Assembly: GCF_001428105.1 (NCBI RefSeq)
Contig: NZ_LMSJ01000025.1
Span: forward strand, 1-64,000
DNA length: 64,000 bases
Reading direction: 5' to 3'
DNA from: Paenibacillus sp. Soil766
GTDB taxonomy: Bacteria > Bacillota > Bacilli > Paenibacillales > NBRC-103111
The translations under genes and the position numbers were made by a program. The notes under the pieces are model-generated. The model ran no database searches. It saw only the letters and a list, made by a program, of their open reading frames with translations, and was not told the DNA's origin. This document shows positions 50,069 through 59,400 of this stretch, one piece after another (within the stretch, counting starts at the first letter, position 1; the number at the start of each line of letters is the position of its first letter).

Positions 50069-51244
50069 TTACGTCATCTTCACATTCGATACTTCAGAAA
50101 TACATTTTAATGCAACAGCATACACGGTATCTCGCGTGGATAATACGACAATCTCTTCGTTTAGTCCCATAACTGCCGCATTGGATATATCGTTCAACTG
50201 TTCAGCCAACGTACTGAAATCAACTTTGGCTTTACCGACTAATGAATTGAACAAGCTCACCATACCCGAGCTCTCGCTGCTATCAGAGTTATCTGTTTCA
50301 GTTAACATCTTGCTATCATAATCGCCTGACCAGACCTCTACACCTGCAATAAGATGCATAGGTACGAAGTGCTCAACGCCATTGCTTGCAAAATTTAATA
50401 TACCGTTTTCGGCAGAAATTATTTTCACATTTGAATATTTACTAGTGGAGTAGTCTAATGTGTGCAGCTCTTTCAGTGTAATATTCTTGAGCTGACTTAT
50501 TAGATTCTGCATGCTGTCATTCCCCTTGTGACAACATTTACAGCTCTCTTTACTGCACCTATCCTCCTGTTTAGGCGGCCCCGGCGGTTTGGGCGGTCCA
50601 GGTGGCTTCGGTGGTCCTGGAGGTTTTGGTGGTCCAGCTGGCCCTTCCGGTCCTTTTGGACCTTCTGGCCCTTCTGGTCCTCTTGGTCCCTCTGGTCCTT
50701 TTGGTCCCTCTGGTCCCTCTGGTCCTTCTGGTCCTTTGTGACCTTTTGGTCCTTCTGGTCCTCTGGGTCCTTCTGGCCCTTTTGGTCCTTTCGGTCCTTC
50801 TGGTCCTTTTGGACCTTCTGGCCCCTTTGGTCCTGCTGGTCCTGCTGGTCCTGCTGGCCCCGCTGGTCCGGCTGGTCCTGCTGGCCCCACTGATCCTGCT
50901 GGTCCTGCTGGCCCCGCTGGTCCCGCTGGCCCCGCTGGCCCCGCTGGCCCCGCCGGTCCGGCTGGTCCCCTACGGCATAGCTTACAGTGATGTTTTTTAC
51001 ACCTATTCCTTTTTTGGGGTTTATGACATTTCAATTTTCTCTTCTTTTTCTTATGCTTGGTACATTTACATGGCTCTTTTCTTTTACATATTAGGCAATG
51101 ATCCTCTAAACCACTTGCTAGGGTTTGGGGAATGTCAGGTTTTGCCTTTACTCTATACGAACTCAGTTTAGCAGCGACTTCTATAATACGAAAAGTTTTT
51201 GAATTAAAAGCACTAGGATTAAAAAATACTTTCGAACGATTCAT
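50069..51244 (-). CDS. Collagen-like protein with Cys/Lys-rich head and CotB-like C-terminal domain
   Basis: A 391-residue protein in four parts: an N-terminal region with a His/Lys/Cys-rich block (about 47-92; [20 protein letters not shown]), about 45 Gly-X-Y triplets (about 93-228: GPAGPA, then [12 protein letters not shown], then PPGPPK), a second Cys cluster ([14 protein letters not shown]), and a ~140-residue C-terminal domain with Sm-like strands ([30 protein letters not shown]). The last domain looks like the CotB barrel. Such proteins form hair-like filaments on spores (BclA-type). AGGAGGG precedes the ATG. Confidence 0.85.
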   Translation of the reverse strand: MNRSKVFFNPSAFNSKTFRIIEVAAKLSSYRVKAKPDIPQTLASGLEDHCLICKRKEPCKCTKHKKKKRKLKCHKPQKRNRCKKHHCKLCRRGPAGPAGPAGPAGPAGPAGPAGPAGSVGPAGPAGPAGPAGPAGPAGPKGPEGPKGPEGPKGPKGPEGPRGPEGPKGHKGPEGPEGPEGPKGPEGPRGPEGPEGPKGPEGPAGPPKPPGPPKPPGPPKPPGPPKQEDRCSKESCKCCHKGNDSMQNLISQLKNITLKELHTLDYSTSKYSNVKIISAENGILNFASNGVEHFVPMHLIAGVEVWSGDYDSKMLTETDNSDSSESSGMVSLFNSLVGKAKVDFSTLAEQLNDISNAAVMGLNEEIVVLSTRDTVYAVALKCISEVSNVKMT

Positions 51245-51538
51245 AATGACTTAACCCTCCTCTCAGGAATCTAGACATTTGTTACTAGGGAACATTTATC
51301 CATATAGGTATTTGCAATATCAGTGTATGAACCTATAAAATAGCCTGTTCTAGTGAAAAAGCACATTTTGGTACGTTTAAAGAATTATAATTGCAAAGAA
51401 GTAGAAATACGGGCTATACCCTAGAGCGTTCGCGGACACGTGACATATACATGCAGTATAAATAACGATTCATGTCATTTATCAGGTAATACAAGTGAAA
51501 TAGGATTGGTTACATGTCAACGAACAGGAGGAATCCTT

Positions 51539-51712
51539 ATGTTTATTGTTTGCCTACTTATTCTTTGTGGAATAGGATTGTATGTAACATTGAAGCCACC
51601 GACAGAGCTATCTGACAAGTCGCTAACAATTGATATATTTCCAGAGTTCAAAATGGATAGTATTCAGCAAGCTTTTGAAGTCGCACCTTCAGGAAAGAGG
51701 AATAACGATTGA
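51539..51712 (+). CDS. Small membrane protein (57 aa)
   Basis: A 57-residue protein with an N-terminal TM helix (MFIVCLLILCGIGLYVTL) and a polar tail. AGGAGG at 51526-51531 lies 7 bases before the ATG and a terminator follows the stop, so it is a real gene although unrecognised. A longer in-frame opening upstream has no ribosome site. It is divergent from the collagen-like gene. Confidence 0.75.
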   Translation: MFIVCLLILCGIGLYVTLKPPTELSDKSLTIDIFPEFKMDSIQQAFEVAPSGKRNND

Positions 51713-51738
51713 TTTTAGAGAAAAGAGAGACAACAAAC

Positions 51739-51762
51739 AGACCATCCTAGGTAGGATGGTCT
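51739..51762 (+). terminator. Terminator of the small membrane-protein gene
   Basis: A perfect palindromic stem (AGACCATCCTA with TAGGATGGTCT, short loop) lies 27 bp past the stop and is followed by TACTTTG. Confidence 0.75.
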
Positions 51763-51788
51763 TACTTTGTAAACTATAACGAAGCCCC

Positions 51789-51965
51789 TTATTCGTGCTG
51801 CCCTTGATCGCTCAAATCCTCTGTCGAAGGAACGTCGCATGCCTGGTTGGCTGCCGCTTCAAACTCTGCCTCATTGCTCGATCCCAGCTTGTCACCAAAC
51901 TGGTCCAGCCTGCCTGGGTGCCCTGCTGGTCCGTCATTATCTGGCTTATTATTTCTTCCGCTCAC
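51789..51965 (-). CDS. Small hydrophilic hypothetical protein (58 aa)
   Basis: A 58-residue, acidic, Gly/Asn/Asp-rich protein (starts SGRNNKPDND after the initiator, ends DLSDQGQHE). A GTG at 51965 has an AGAGGTG site 5 bases upstream, so it is preferred to more distal starts. It lies downstream of the actin-cassette genes on the same strand. The family is unknown; it resembles small unstructured spore proteins only in composition. Confidence 0.5.
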   Translation of the reverse strand: MSGRNNKPDNDGPAGHPGRLDQFGDKLGSSNEAEFEAAANQACDVPSTEDLSDQGQHE

Positions 51966-52064
51966 ATGATCACCTCTTAGCGTTAATGGTTGAGTTGCCA
52001 AACGCATTAGCCTTGGCATACGTTTTAGTTTGTCTCGTTTAGCGCCAAACCATCCTCGCTGATC

Positions 52065-52523
52065 TCAGTCCGCAATTTGCAGCCATTCAGGGTATTCATC
52101 TAAGTAGCCGTGTTGACTTAACTCTCGTAACGAGTTGCAAATGCTAAGCTCATCCTCGCTAGATTGGCTCGTTAATTCAAGTAAGTCATGTAAATGAACA
52201 TGCGGGTTCTCTTTGCAAAAGAGAAGTAAACCCTTAGCCGCCCATGAGAGGCGGTCATCTTGGAAATCTCCGACCATCCGGCGAAACAGCTTGTGCGGAA
52301 GGATTTTAAGATCGACGAGGTCTTGCAGTGCCTTCATCGTCTGCTTGTCCGTCATTCTCCCAAGAATCGCAATCTCCGATACCTCAGGGAAGTTAGACTC
52401 GGAGCCAAAACTTTTCAAAATAATGTAGACCATTTGAGAACATATATCTAGACCTGGTTGACGGAAAATATCATCCGACAGTGTAAAATTACGTGTACCC
52501 TCGCTTACTTGTCCATTAGACAT
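52065..52523 (-). CDS. Winged-helix-like protein sharing a motif with the ParR-like adaptor
   Basis: A 152-residue protein. An N-terminal NFTLSDDIFRQPG motif (about 13-25) is the same as the C-terminal motif of the next protein (NFSLEDIFRQAG). Two helix-turn-helix-like segments follow: IAILGRMTDKQTMKALQDLVDL and a region with LSWAAKGLLLFCKENP (about 92-107) resembling replication-initiator/DnaD-type winged helices. It is probably DNA-binding. GGAGG lies 8 bases before the ATG at 52523. It is the last gene of the actin cassette, 52 bp after the adaptor gene. The function is inferred. Confidence 0.75.
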   Translation of the reverse strand: MSNGQVSEGTRNFTLSDDIFRQPGLDICSQMVYIILKSFGSESNFPEVSEIAILGRMTDKQTMKALQDLVDLKILPHKLFRRMVGDFQDDRLSWAAKGLLLFCKENPHVHLHDLLELTSQSSEDELSICNSLRELSQHGYLDEYPEWLQIAD

Positions 52524-52575
52524 GTTGATGTCCTCCTTTTCATTATGCTCGGAGTTCACCCCACCCGTTTACATC

Positions 52576-52938
52576 CTACATAAGCTTGCCAGCATTCCGA
52601 CCAGCTTGCCGAAATATATCTTCTAAACTGAAGTTCTTCTGTCTGTTAGAAACCGGGATATCCTCAGATTCCTGGTGTTCCATGGGTGCGGTTAAGAACA
52701 TATCATCCTCTACGAATGATTCGATATCATGATTTGGATCCTCTTCGCCTACCAACGCAGCTAGTGATTGTTCACGAAGGATATGTTTTGTCAAAATCTC
52801 CATAATGCCATGACTAAACATGCCTTCAGCTTTCAACTGGTTCATATACGCAATAACCTCTGGCGGTGTTTCTGTCGGAATGTATAGCGTCACATCCTTA
52901 CCTGGACTCACCAGAACAGTCGATCTCCGTTTCTTCAA
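52576..52938 (-). CDS. ParR-like adaptor of the actin cassette
   Basis: A 120-residue protein. The N-terminal ~55 residues (LVSPGKDVTLYIPTETPPEVI, then FSHGIMEILTKHILRE) look like the ribbon-helix-helix region of ParR/AlfB-type DNA-binding adaptors. A polar linker is followed by a C-terminal amphipathic motif NFSLEDIFRQAGRN (about 101-114). In known ParR proteins the C-terminal helix binds the end of the ParM filament, so this motif may contact the actin-like protein. Its ATGA start overlaps the actin stop by 4 bp, meaning coupled translation. Its sequence does not closely match any ParR I can name. Confidence 0.7.
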   Translation of the reverse strand: MKKRRSTVLVSPGKDVTLYIPTETPPEVIAYMNQLKAEGMFSHGIMEILTKHILREQSLAALVGEEDPNHDIESFVEDDMFLTAPMEHQESEDIPVSNRQKNFSLEDIFRQAGRNAGKLM

Positions 52939-54131
52939 TCCGCTCCGCTCCCAGCCTCAGTTTCCTTCTGGGTTTCTAGGCTTGCCGCTGCTTCATCATT
53001 CGTATGTTTCAAGGCATGCTCCAGCAAAAAGAAAGTACCGCGCACATTACGGAATTGACTGTACTCTGATTTATCAAATCGGATTGGCAAGCCTAACTCG
53101 GCATTTAATTTCTCGATCCAAGGTTGCAGAACGATGGCCCCGCCACCGATAAACCAAAACTCATTGGCATAGCGAACATGTTTCCACGAGTTGCGGGCGT
53201 ATTTTAACACCTTCTCGGCTAGGATGCGCATGTGACGGTTGACGAGGTTCGTCATGTCAAAAGCCACTTTACCCTCAGCGTAAATTTCATACTCCTTGTT
53301 GACTAACATGATCGTCAGTTCGGCTGTGCTTGAGATTAACTCTTCTCCTTGAGCGTTGATTTCATTCCGTATGCTTTCCAACGCATCGTTTAGGTAGATT
53401 TTCGCCCCCGTTGAATGCCGTTGATCCAGATCAAGCCCTGGTCTGAAAAAAGCAATATCCATATCAACACCGCCAACATCTGCAATCCCGAAGCCTTTAT
53501 GTGACAGCTGTGACTTGGATGTAGCCTCCATGTCATAGACACCTGACACATCGTCAATGCTGATATCCGATGGCAACGTAAACTCCATGTCTACCGTTAC
53601 GCCTTTAAATATCGGTGTCGTAACAAACGTAATAGAATGAATGCCGCCTGTAATCTTATGTGCAAATTCTTCGCTAAATTTCGTTATTTCTCTTATGGGT
53701 AGTCCCGTTCCTAAGTACACCGTAGCTTTAATACGATTCTTGCCGCGTTTAATTGCATCCCCATGCTTCGTGGCAATGGCATATGCCGCAGCCGTTAGGA
53801 GTGTTACCATGGTTTCAGGCCGCTGAGCCTTCTTTTGTACCGCTTTATCTCCTACAATTTCATGCACAATTCCTTCGTCACCGATAGCCAAGTTTCCAAC
53901 GTAGACATGACGATATTGCTCTGAATCAATCGCTGACGATGTGATTTGCACATCTAAGAAATCCAAGGGATCTCCTTGCTCCATCAGCAAAAATCGCTCC
54001 CCAAATGGTTGTGCGACAACATTAGGGAAAATAAAGCTGTTGTTCAACTCATCATAGATGCCTTTAATATGACTGCTGCCATTATCAATGGATAAGTGAA
54101 TAGTTGTGGTAAGAATATCATGTTTGGCCAT
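52935..54131 (-). CDS. ParM-like actin homologue (ParM/StbA family)
   Basis: A 398-residue actin-fold ATPase. Phosphate 1 motif SIDNGSSHIKG (Asp16, Lys23), phosphate 2 motif IADVGGVDMDI (about 222-232) and adenosine motif WFIGGGAIVL (about 349-358) are all visible; LGTGLPI (about 142-148) matches the ParM family. Such proteins polymerise with ATP and push or align DNA; related ones include ParM, AlfA and Alp7A. The ATG at 54131 follows GAGAGG by 9 bases. It is the first of three co-oriented genes with adaptor-like partners. The locus is in a chromosomal setting with spore genes on one side. Confidence 0.88.
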   Translation of the reverse strand: MAKHDILTTTIHLSIDNGSSHIKGIYDELNNSFIFPNVVAQPFGERFLLMEQGDPLDFLDVQITSSAIDSEQYRHVYVGNLAIGDEGIVHEIVGDKAVQKKAQRPETMVTLLTAAAYAIATKHGDAIKRGKNRIKATVYLGTGLPIREITKFSEEFAHKITGGIHSITFVTTPIFKGVTVDMEFTLPSDISIDDVSGVYDMEATSKSQLSHKGFGIADVGGVDMDIAFFRPGLDLDQRHSTGAKIYLNDALESIRNEINAQGEELISSTAELTIMLVNKEYEIYAEGKVAFDMTNLVNRHMRILAEKVLKYARNSWKHVRYANEFWFIGGGAIVLQPWIEKLNAELGLPIRFDKSEYSQFRNVRGTFFLLEHALKHTNDEAAASLETQKETEAGSGAD

Positions 54132-54240
54132 GTCTATTTCCTCTCCCAACCTTATTGAAATACTATAATAGATTCGGTTGAAAGAGGAGATTTAAGACGG
54201 TTATTAGGAATTATTAACAATTTTGTTTTGGGGAGGAAAT

Positions 54241-54303
54241 AAAGTTTACCCTTTAAAGTTTGGAATTTAAAGTTTAAAGCTTAAACTCTAAACTTTAAAC
54301 TTT
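54241..54303. repeat. Nine tandem heptads (AAAGTTT-type) upstream of the actin gene
   Basis: The 63 bp divide exactly into AAAGTTT, ACCCTTT, AAAGTTT, GGAATTT, AAAGTTT, AAAGCTT, AAACTCT, AAACTTT, AAACTTT. The left five are mostly AAAGTTT, the right three its reverse complement, giving a 7-bp-phase array with an inverted arrangement around an AAGCTT centre. It lies 110 bp upstream of the actin start and 94 bp upstream of a plus-strand glycosidase. It could be a centromere-like site or a regulator-binding array. Confidence 0.7.
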
Positions 54304-54330
54304 ATACATACTTACCCTCCTATCCTTCAG

Positions 54331-54368
54331 GCATTTAAGCTTCACTAAAGGTTACCGTTCTAAGATAG
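54331..54368 (+). promoter_or_regulatory. Operator/promoter of the glycosidase operon
   Basis: GCATTTAAG, then CTTCACTAAAGGTT, seven variable bases, then TAAGATA. It contains two half-sites (TTTAAG and CTAAAG) 11 bp apart and a -10-like TAAGAT. It is 31/38 identical to the block in front of the VTC operon at 32457-32494 and similar to the site before the VTC-linked two-component system. Confidence 0.6.
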
Positions 54369-54396
54369 TTATATGAACCGAAAAGGAGTGATCATC

Positions 54397-55332
54397 ATGT
54401 TCCGCCATCGACAAAAAACCAAAATTATCACCATCATAGCTATATGTCTGCTTATCATCGCTGCGATTCTCTACTGGCTTGCTAATCGTTATTTATTCGA
54501 GCACGTTGAGGTCGTTGTCGCTCCGAACAACGTCGTGACGCAAGAAGAGCCCGCCAAACAAATAACGCCACAAGCGCAATACGATGACTGGAATTACAAG
54601 GATGATAACCAGACGATTCGTATCAAACAGGTGCAAACGGGCTCCGGATCTAGTGCAATCACCTATTTCGTCGCCGACGTGACTTTCAACAAAAGCACAA
54701 GCCTAAGCACAGCGTTCGCTAAGAATGCTTTTGGCACGAACATCATCGAGAACACTTCGACGATCGCGGCTAGCAACAATGCCCTATTCGCGATTAATGG
54801 CGATTACTATGGCTTTCGCAACGACGGTGTCATCATCCGAGGCGGCACCGTTTACCGCGATGATCCAGCGCGTGACGGCTTAGCCCTTCTCAGGGACGGC
54901 ACCTTGCTGTCTTATAACGAAGAGGAGCTCTCTTCCGATGATTTACTCAGCAAGGGAACAACCAACACCTTTTCCTTCGGCCCTACCCTCGTCAAAGATG
55001 GCGAGATAGCCGGAGATTTCTCCGCCGTGCAAATTGACAAAAACTTTGGAAATCGCTCGATTCAAGATGCCAATCCGCGCACCGGTATCGGGATGATCTC
55101 GCCGAATCACTTTTTGTTTATCGTGGTGGACGGGCGAAAAACCAACTATAGCCGCGGCATGACGTTAACCGAATTTGCAAATCTATTCCATGAACTCGGC
55201 GCTACCGAAGCCTATAATCTCGATGGCGGGGGCTCTTCCACGATGTATTTCATGGGCAGAGTCGTTAACAATCCGCTGGGCAAAGGCAATGAACGAGGCG
55301 TAAGTGACATTATCTATATTCCTAAATCTTAG
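54397..55332 (+). CDS. Phosphodiester glycosidase family protein (NAGPA-like)
   Basis: A 311-residue protein with an N-terminal TM helix (about 10-30) and an extracytoplasmic NAGPA/phosphodiester-glycosidase domain (about 70-310) with FAINGDYYGFRNDGVIIRGG, FGPTLVKDGE, NPRTGIGM and YNLDGGGSSTMYFMG, all family hallmarks. Human NAGPA removes GlcNAc from a phosphodiester; bacterial members act on cell-envelope glycans. The ATG at 54397 fits the AAGGAG ribosome site 10 bases upstream; an ATG at 54373 does not. A glycosyltransferase gene follows 18 bp later. Confidence 0.9.
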   Translation: MFRHRQKTKIITIIAICLLIIAAILYWLANRYLFEHVEVVVAPNNVVTQEEPAKQITPQAQYDDWNYKDDNQTIRIKQVQTGSGSSAITYFVADVTFNKSTSLSTAFAKNAFGTNIIENTSTIAASNNALFAINGDYYGFRNDGVIIRGGTVYRDDPARDGLALLRDGTLLSYNEEELSSDDLLSKGTTNTFSFGPTLVKDGEIAGDFSAVQIDKNFGNRSIQDANPRTGIGMISPNHFLFIVVDGRKTNYSRGMTLTEFANLFHELGATEAYNLDGGGSSTMYFMGRVVNNPLGKGNERGVSDIIYIPKS

Positions 55333-55349
55333 CAAGGAGGACTGATACA

Positions 55350-56360
55350 ATGACTATCCTCATCCCCTCCTACGAGCCGGACGAAAGGTTAATTTCTCTT
55401 ATCCATAAACTAAAAGAAGTCAGCGACGCTTCGATCCTTGTCGTTGACGATGGCAGCGGTGAAGAGTACCGCCCTATTTTCGATTCAGCGAAGCAAGCCG
55501 GTTGTACCGTGCTAACGCACAGGATGAACCAAGGCAAAGGCAGCGCATTGAAAACGGGCTTTGATTATGTGAGACAGCATGGTGGAAGTGATGGCGTTGT
55601 CTGCGCCGACAGCGATGGACAGCATCTGCCGGAAGATATTCTAAGACTCACGAAAGCCGTTCGTGAGCACCGTAATCATATCGTACTGGGAAGCAGACAA
55701 TTCACGGGCAAGGTTCCCCTGCGCAGTCGCATCGGAAATTCGGCTACGAGGCTGGTTTACGCTTTGGCCACGGGTAAGCCCATACAAGATACGCAAACTG
55801 GCCTGCGGGGCTATTCACCGGAAATGTTGGATTGGCTATGCCAAATTCCAGGAAATCGCTTCGAGTATGAAATGAATATGCTTCTCGAGGCACCTAAAGT
55901 GGGATACGACTTGGTAGAGGTACCGATCGACACCATCTATTTGGACGATAATAAATCTTCTCATTTTCGCCCATTGGCCGATTCCGCCAGAGTTTACTTT
56001 CCTTTCCTGAAATTCTGTGCATCTTCGGGATTCGCCGCGATCTTGGATTTTATACTGCTGCTCTTGCTGCAATGGATGGCTTCAAGTCTGCTCTTATCCG
56101 TCATGGGATCGCGGCTGTTCAGTTCCATATTCAATTACACCATGAATCGGAAATTTGTATTTGCCCAAAGAAATGGGATTGCAATCCGCAAATCATTGCC
56201 ACGTTATTTCTCTCTCGTTATCATTATCATGTTGTTGAATTATGGTATCATTCATCTTTTTCATGAAAACATCGGTATCCCGCTCGTCGCTGCAAAACTC
56301 ATGACGGAAGCACTCTTATTCGCCTTCAGCTATTGGGCACAGCGAAAATTCGTATATTGA
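55350..56360 (+). CDS. Fused GT2 glycosyltransferase and GtrA-like protein
   Basis: A 336-residue membrane protein. Residues about 1-210 are a GT-A family 2 glycosyltransferase (VVDDGSGEEY, then the metal-binding CADSDGQHLPED and TGLRGYSPEMLDW). The C-terminal ~120 residues have four TM helices of the GtrA type (FAAILDFILLLLL, SSIFNYTMNRKFVF). GtrA proteins flip lipid-linked sugars for cell-wall polymer or teichoic acid modification. It is co-transcribed with the phosphodiester glycosidase; the shared operator suggests a cell-surface glycan role under the two-component system at 34255-36203. Confidence 0.9.
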   Translation: MTILIPSYEPDERLISLIHKLKEVSDASILVVDDGSGEEYRPIFDSAKQAGCTVLTHRMNQGKGSALKTGFDYVRQHGGSDGVVCADSDGQHLPEDILRLTKAVREHRNHIVLGSRQFTGKVPLRSRIGNSATRLVYALATGKPIQDTQTGLRGYSPEMLDWLCQIPGNRFEYEMNMLLEAPKVGYDLVEVPIDTIYLDDNKSSHFRPLADSARVYFPFLKFCASSGFAAILDFILLLLLQWMASSLLLSVMGSRLFSSIFNYTMNRKFVFAQRNGIAIRKSLPRYFSLVIIIMLLNYGIIHLFHENIGIPLVAAKLMTEALLFAFSYWAQRKFVY

Positions 56361-56367
56361 CATGCAA

Positions 56368-56397
56368 AGAGCCACTTCCTTCCTGGAAGTGGCTTTT
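56368..56397. terminator. Bidirectional terminator
   Basis: A 10-bp stem (AGCCACTTCC with GGAAGTGGCT) around a short loop, with AAA and TTTTA flanks, lies between the glycosyltransferase stop and the stop of the convergent GH2 gene at 56401. Confidence 0.85.
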
Positions 56398-56400
56398 ATC

Positions 56401-59400
56401 TCATCGCTCAAATCGGAACCAGCCGAAATCAAATTGGCTTCCCGGGAGGAAAATGAAAGTCACTTTTTGCAGGCCTGCCACTTTTGCCAATGCAAATACT
56501 TGCTCTTCATACCCATCGGAATGTGTAAAATCAACAAGTTGAACACTTTCGCCCTCATCATTGGCGAATCGGATGTGAATCGTGTTCTTCTCAATAGGTG
56601 ATCGGCCAAATATAACAAGCTTCGCAGTACCTTCACGCGCAAAATCCATAGCTTCGAACTCTAGAGATACGTTATTTCCGATACCTTCCACGCCATTTGC
56701 TGTTATGGCAAAGGTATCCCCATAAATGCGGTCGCACTCCGCAGCGCTATTTTGCGCCAAGGCCCTAATCTTCTGCTCAAATGAAAACCCCTTGATATGT
56801 ACCTTCTGACGAAGGACAAAGCAAATAGAAGTAATACCGCGAAGTCTTTTGGACAGGTGATAGGTTTCTTCTTGATACACATTCCACTTCGATTCTTTGT
56901 GATACATGACATCTGCTAGCAATTCACTGCCCGGTTCATCAGGCATCCCTTCCCAAATTTGCAGGGCATACGGTTCACTTGTTAAGGCAAAAATGGGCAT
57001 CGTAATCGTATCAGCCCCATAAGAGCCAAAGTCGATTTCACGAAAACCTACTTGGGTTTCACCATCTCTACTTGTAGCTACACCTCTTTCATTTCCGTTG
57101 CTCACTTCGCCTTTACTATAATCAAAGAGTCCCGCAGATATGAATGCATAAGGATCCTTATACGCCGTGCCAAGCCCAACTGCCTTAAACTCTAGCTGGG
57201 AAATAAGCTTCGTCTTGTCTGTACCATTCTTACTCATGCAACGAAGTCGGAATTCGCCATCGCCGATGGCTGTAACCTTCGCTTCATGACCCAATGCTTC
57301 TACTTTGGCAATGTTGGAGGCAATCCCTGCATCATTCACTACACGCCACTCTACTTCTTGATAGGAAGTATCTTCCGGATATAGCTGTACCCGTACGACC
57401 ATCTCTTGTCCCGAGGGGTCGAACGTTTGGCCGAGGTCGCTTATGATGTCCATTTTCCGCAGAGGTATTTCCTGCTTATTTCCCACAACACACGGCAGCT
57501 CCAGATTCCGCTCTGAGGCAGCAATCCCCTCAACGATTTCATCGTTTGCTTGAAGTGACGCCAACTCAGCGATCTGGCTGGTTAACCCTTTGGAAGACAC
57601 CTCGATATGGATTTTTCCGGGTTCTAATGTTGCCCCTATAATCGCCATGAGCTTACCGCTGAACAGTCGTCTGCTTGTCCCTTTATACGGATCCGTGTCG
57701 GTGCTGTCGCCATTATCCAGGCCAATTAATCGGCCCGCGCCGGTAACATCCACATGCACGCGATTATTCGCATTGGCTACAGGGTTACCATCCTGATCTG
57801 CCATAGTTATTTCTACAAAAATGACGTCCGTACCGTTAGCATAAAGTATCTCTTTATCCGCCTGTAAGCCAATTTGTGCCGCATCCCCAAAGGATTTTTG
57901 GACATCTGTCGCTATCACATGACCTGCTTCATCGTAGGCTAACGCTATTAATTCCCCTTTCGCATAGGGAAGCTTCCACCATCCTGCAAGTTGAGTACCA
58001 TGTACATGGTCAATCTCATGGGTACCTATGGTCACGCCATTGAATTGCAGCTCAATTCTCGGCGCATTTGAACACACGCGAACATCAATCAGCTGACCCT
58101 CATTGAAATCCCAATATGGGAAAATATGCACCATTGGCTTCTGCTTATAATCTGTCCATGCTGATTGATATATGTAGTAAGAATCCTTTTTAAACGTAGC
58201 TGTATCTATCTGTCCAAAATAGGAATTCTTCGTATGATATGGGGTCGGTTCACCAATATAGTCAAAACCTGTCCATATAAATTGACCCAGGGAGAAGGGG
58301 GCATTTCGTTCTGCTAGAATACAGGCTTCTGCTGACTTAGCTCCCCAGCTCGTTGAACTGTTCCCCAGAGCAGAACACTGCTCGTCGTCATCGGCAAGAA
58401 TCGATCTTTCAAAAGGAAAATGATAAATTCCCCTGCTTTGTACGACAGAGGCCGTCTCACTGCCGTAGATGATCCAGTCCGGATGCTCCTCATGATGCTT
58501 GTGATAATATTTTTCTGCATAATTATATCCTGCAACCTTCACGATATCCGCGCATTTCTGAGCGTTCTCCCAAGGCATATAATTCGAACCAATGGTCACT
58601 CTAGCATTCTGCATGGGATCGTACTTGAGCACTTCATCCATCAACATTTGCGTTACTTCTTGCCCTCTCGCATCTGCATGGGTATCATAAATCTCATTGC
58701 CAATGCTCCACATCAGTAAACTCGGACGATTCCGATCCCGCATGACCCAACTTTTCACATCTATTTGAGCCCATTCCTTAAAAAACCTTGCATAATCATA
58801 CGGGGTTTTGGATCTTTCCCACATATCAAAAGCTTCCGAGACAACCAGAAGTCCCATCTCATCTGCTAAATCCATCCATTCTACTGCAGGCATATTGTGA
58901 GCAGTACGGATCGCATTAACGCCCATCTCCTTCAAAATCACAAACCGTCTTCTCAGCGCTTCTTTATTAAACGCGGCCCCTAGAGCTCCTAGATCATGAT
59001 GTTCACAAACCCCATTTAACTTCATGTGTGTGCCGTTTAACTGCAGACCTTGCCCGGGGTCAAGAATGATTTCTCGAAACCCGATATTTTGCGTTATCGT
59101 TTCAATCGCCTGCTCAGACACAACAAGCTGTAATTGGGTTACAACCTGATACAACTGAGGATCGTCCGTACTCCACAACCGCGGTTCTTTCACCACTAGC
59201 CGTTGCTGATGACGTGAATGTGGATCCACACCTGCAGCAACTTTGGCTGAAGTCGCAGCCACCATCTGATCCTTATATAAAATCGTATGAGAGATTCGCA
59301 CATCTTCATAGAGGTTCATCTCTGTTTCAATATTGACCTGCCAACCGCCATCTTCCCGCTTCGTTGTGATATAAATCCCATCCGTAACAATATAATTGCG

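Noticed and set aside
50528-51171. Plus-strand frames opposite the collagen-like gene
   Set aside because: They are mirror images of Gly-Pro-X codons (Trp/Ser/Phe or Leu/Val runs) without ribosome sites.
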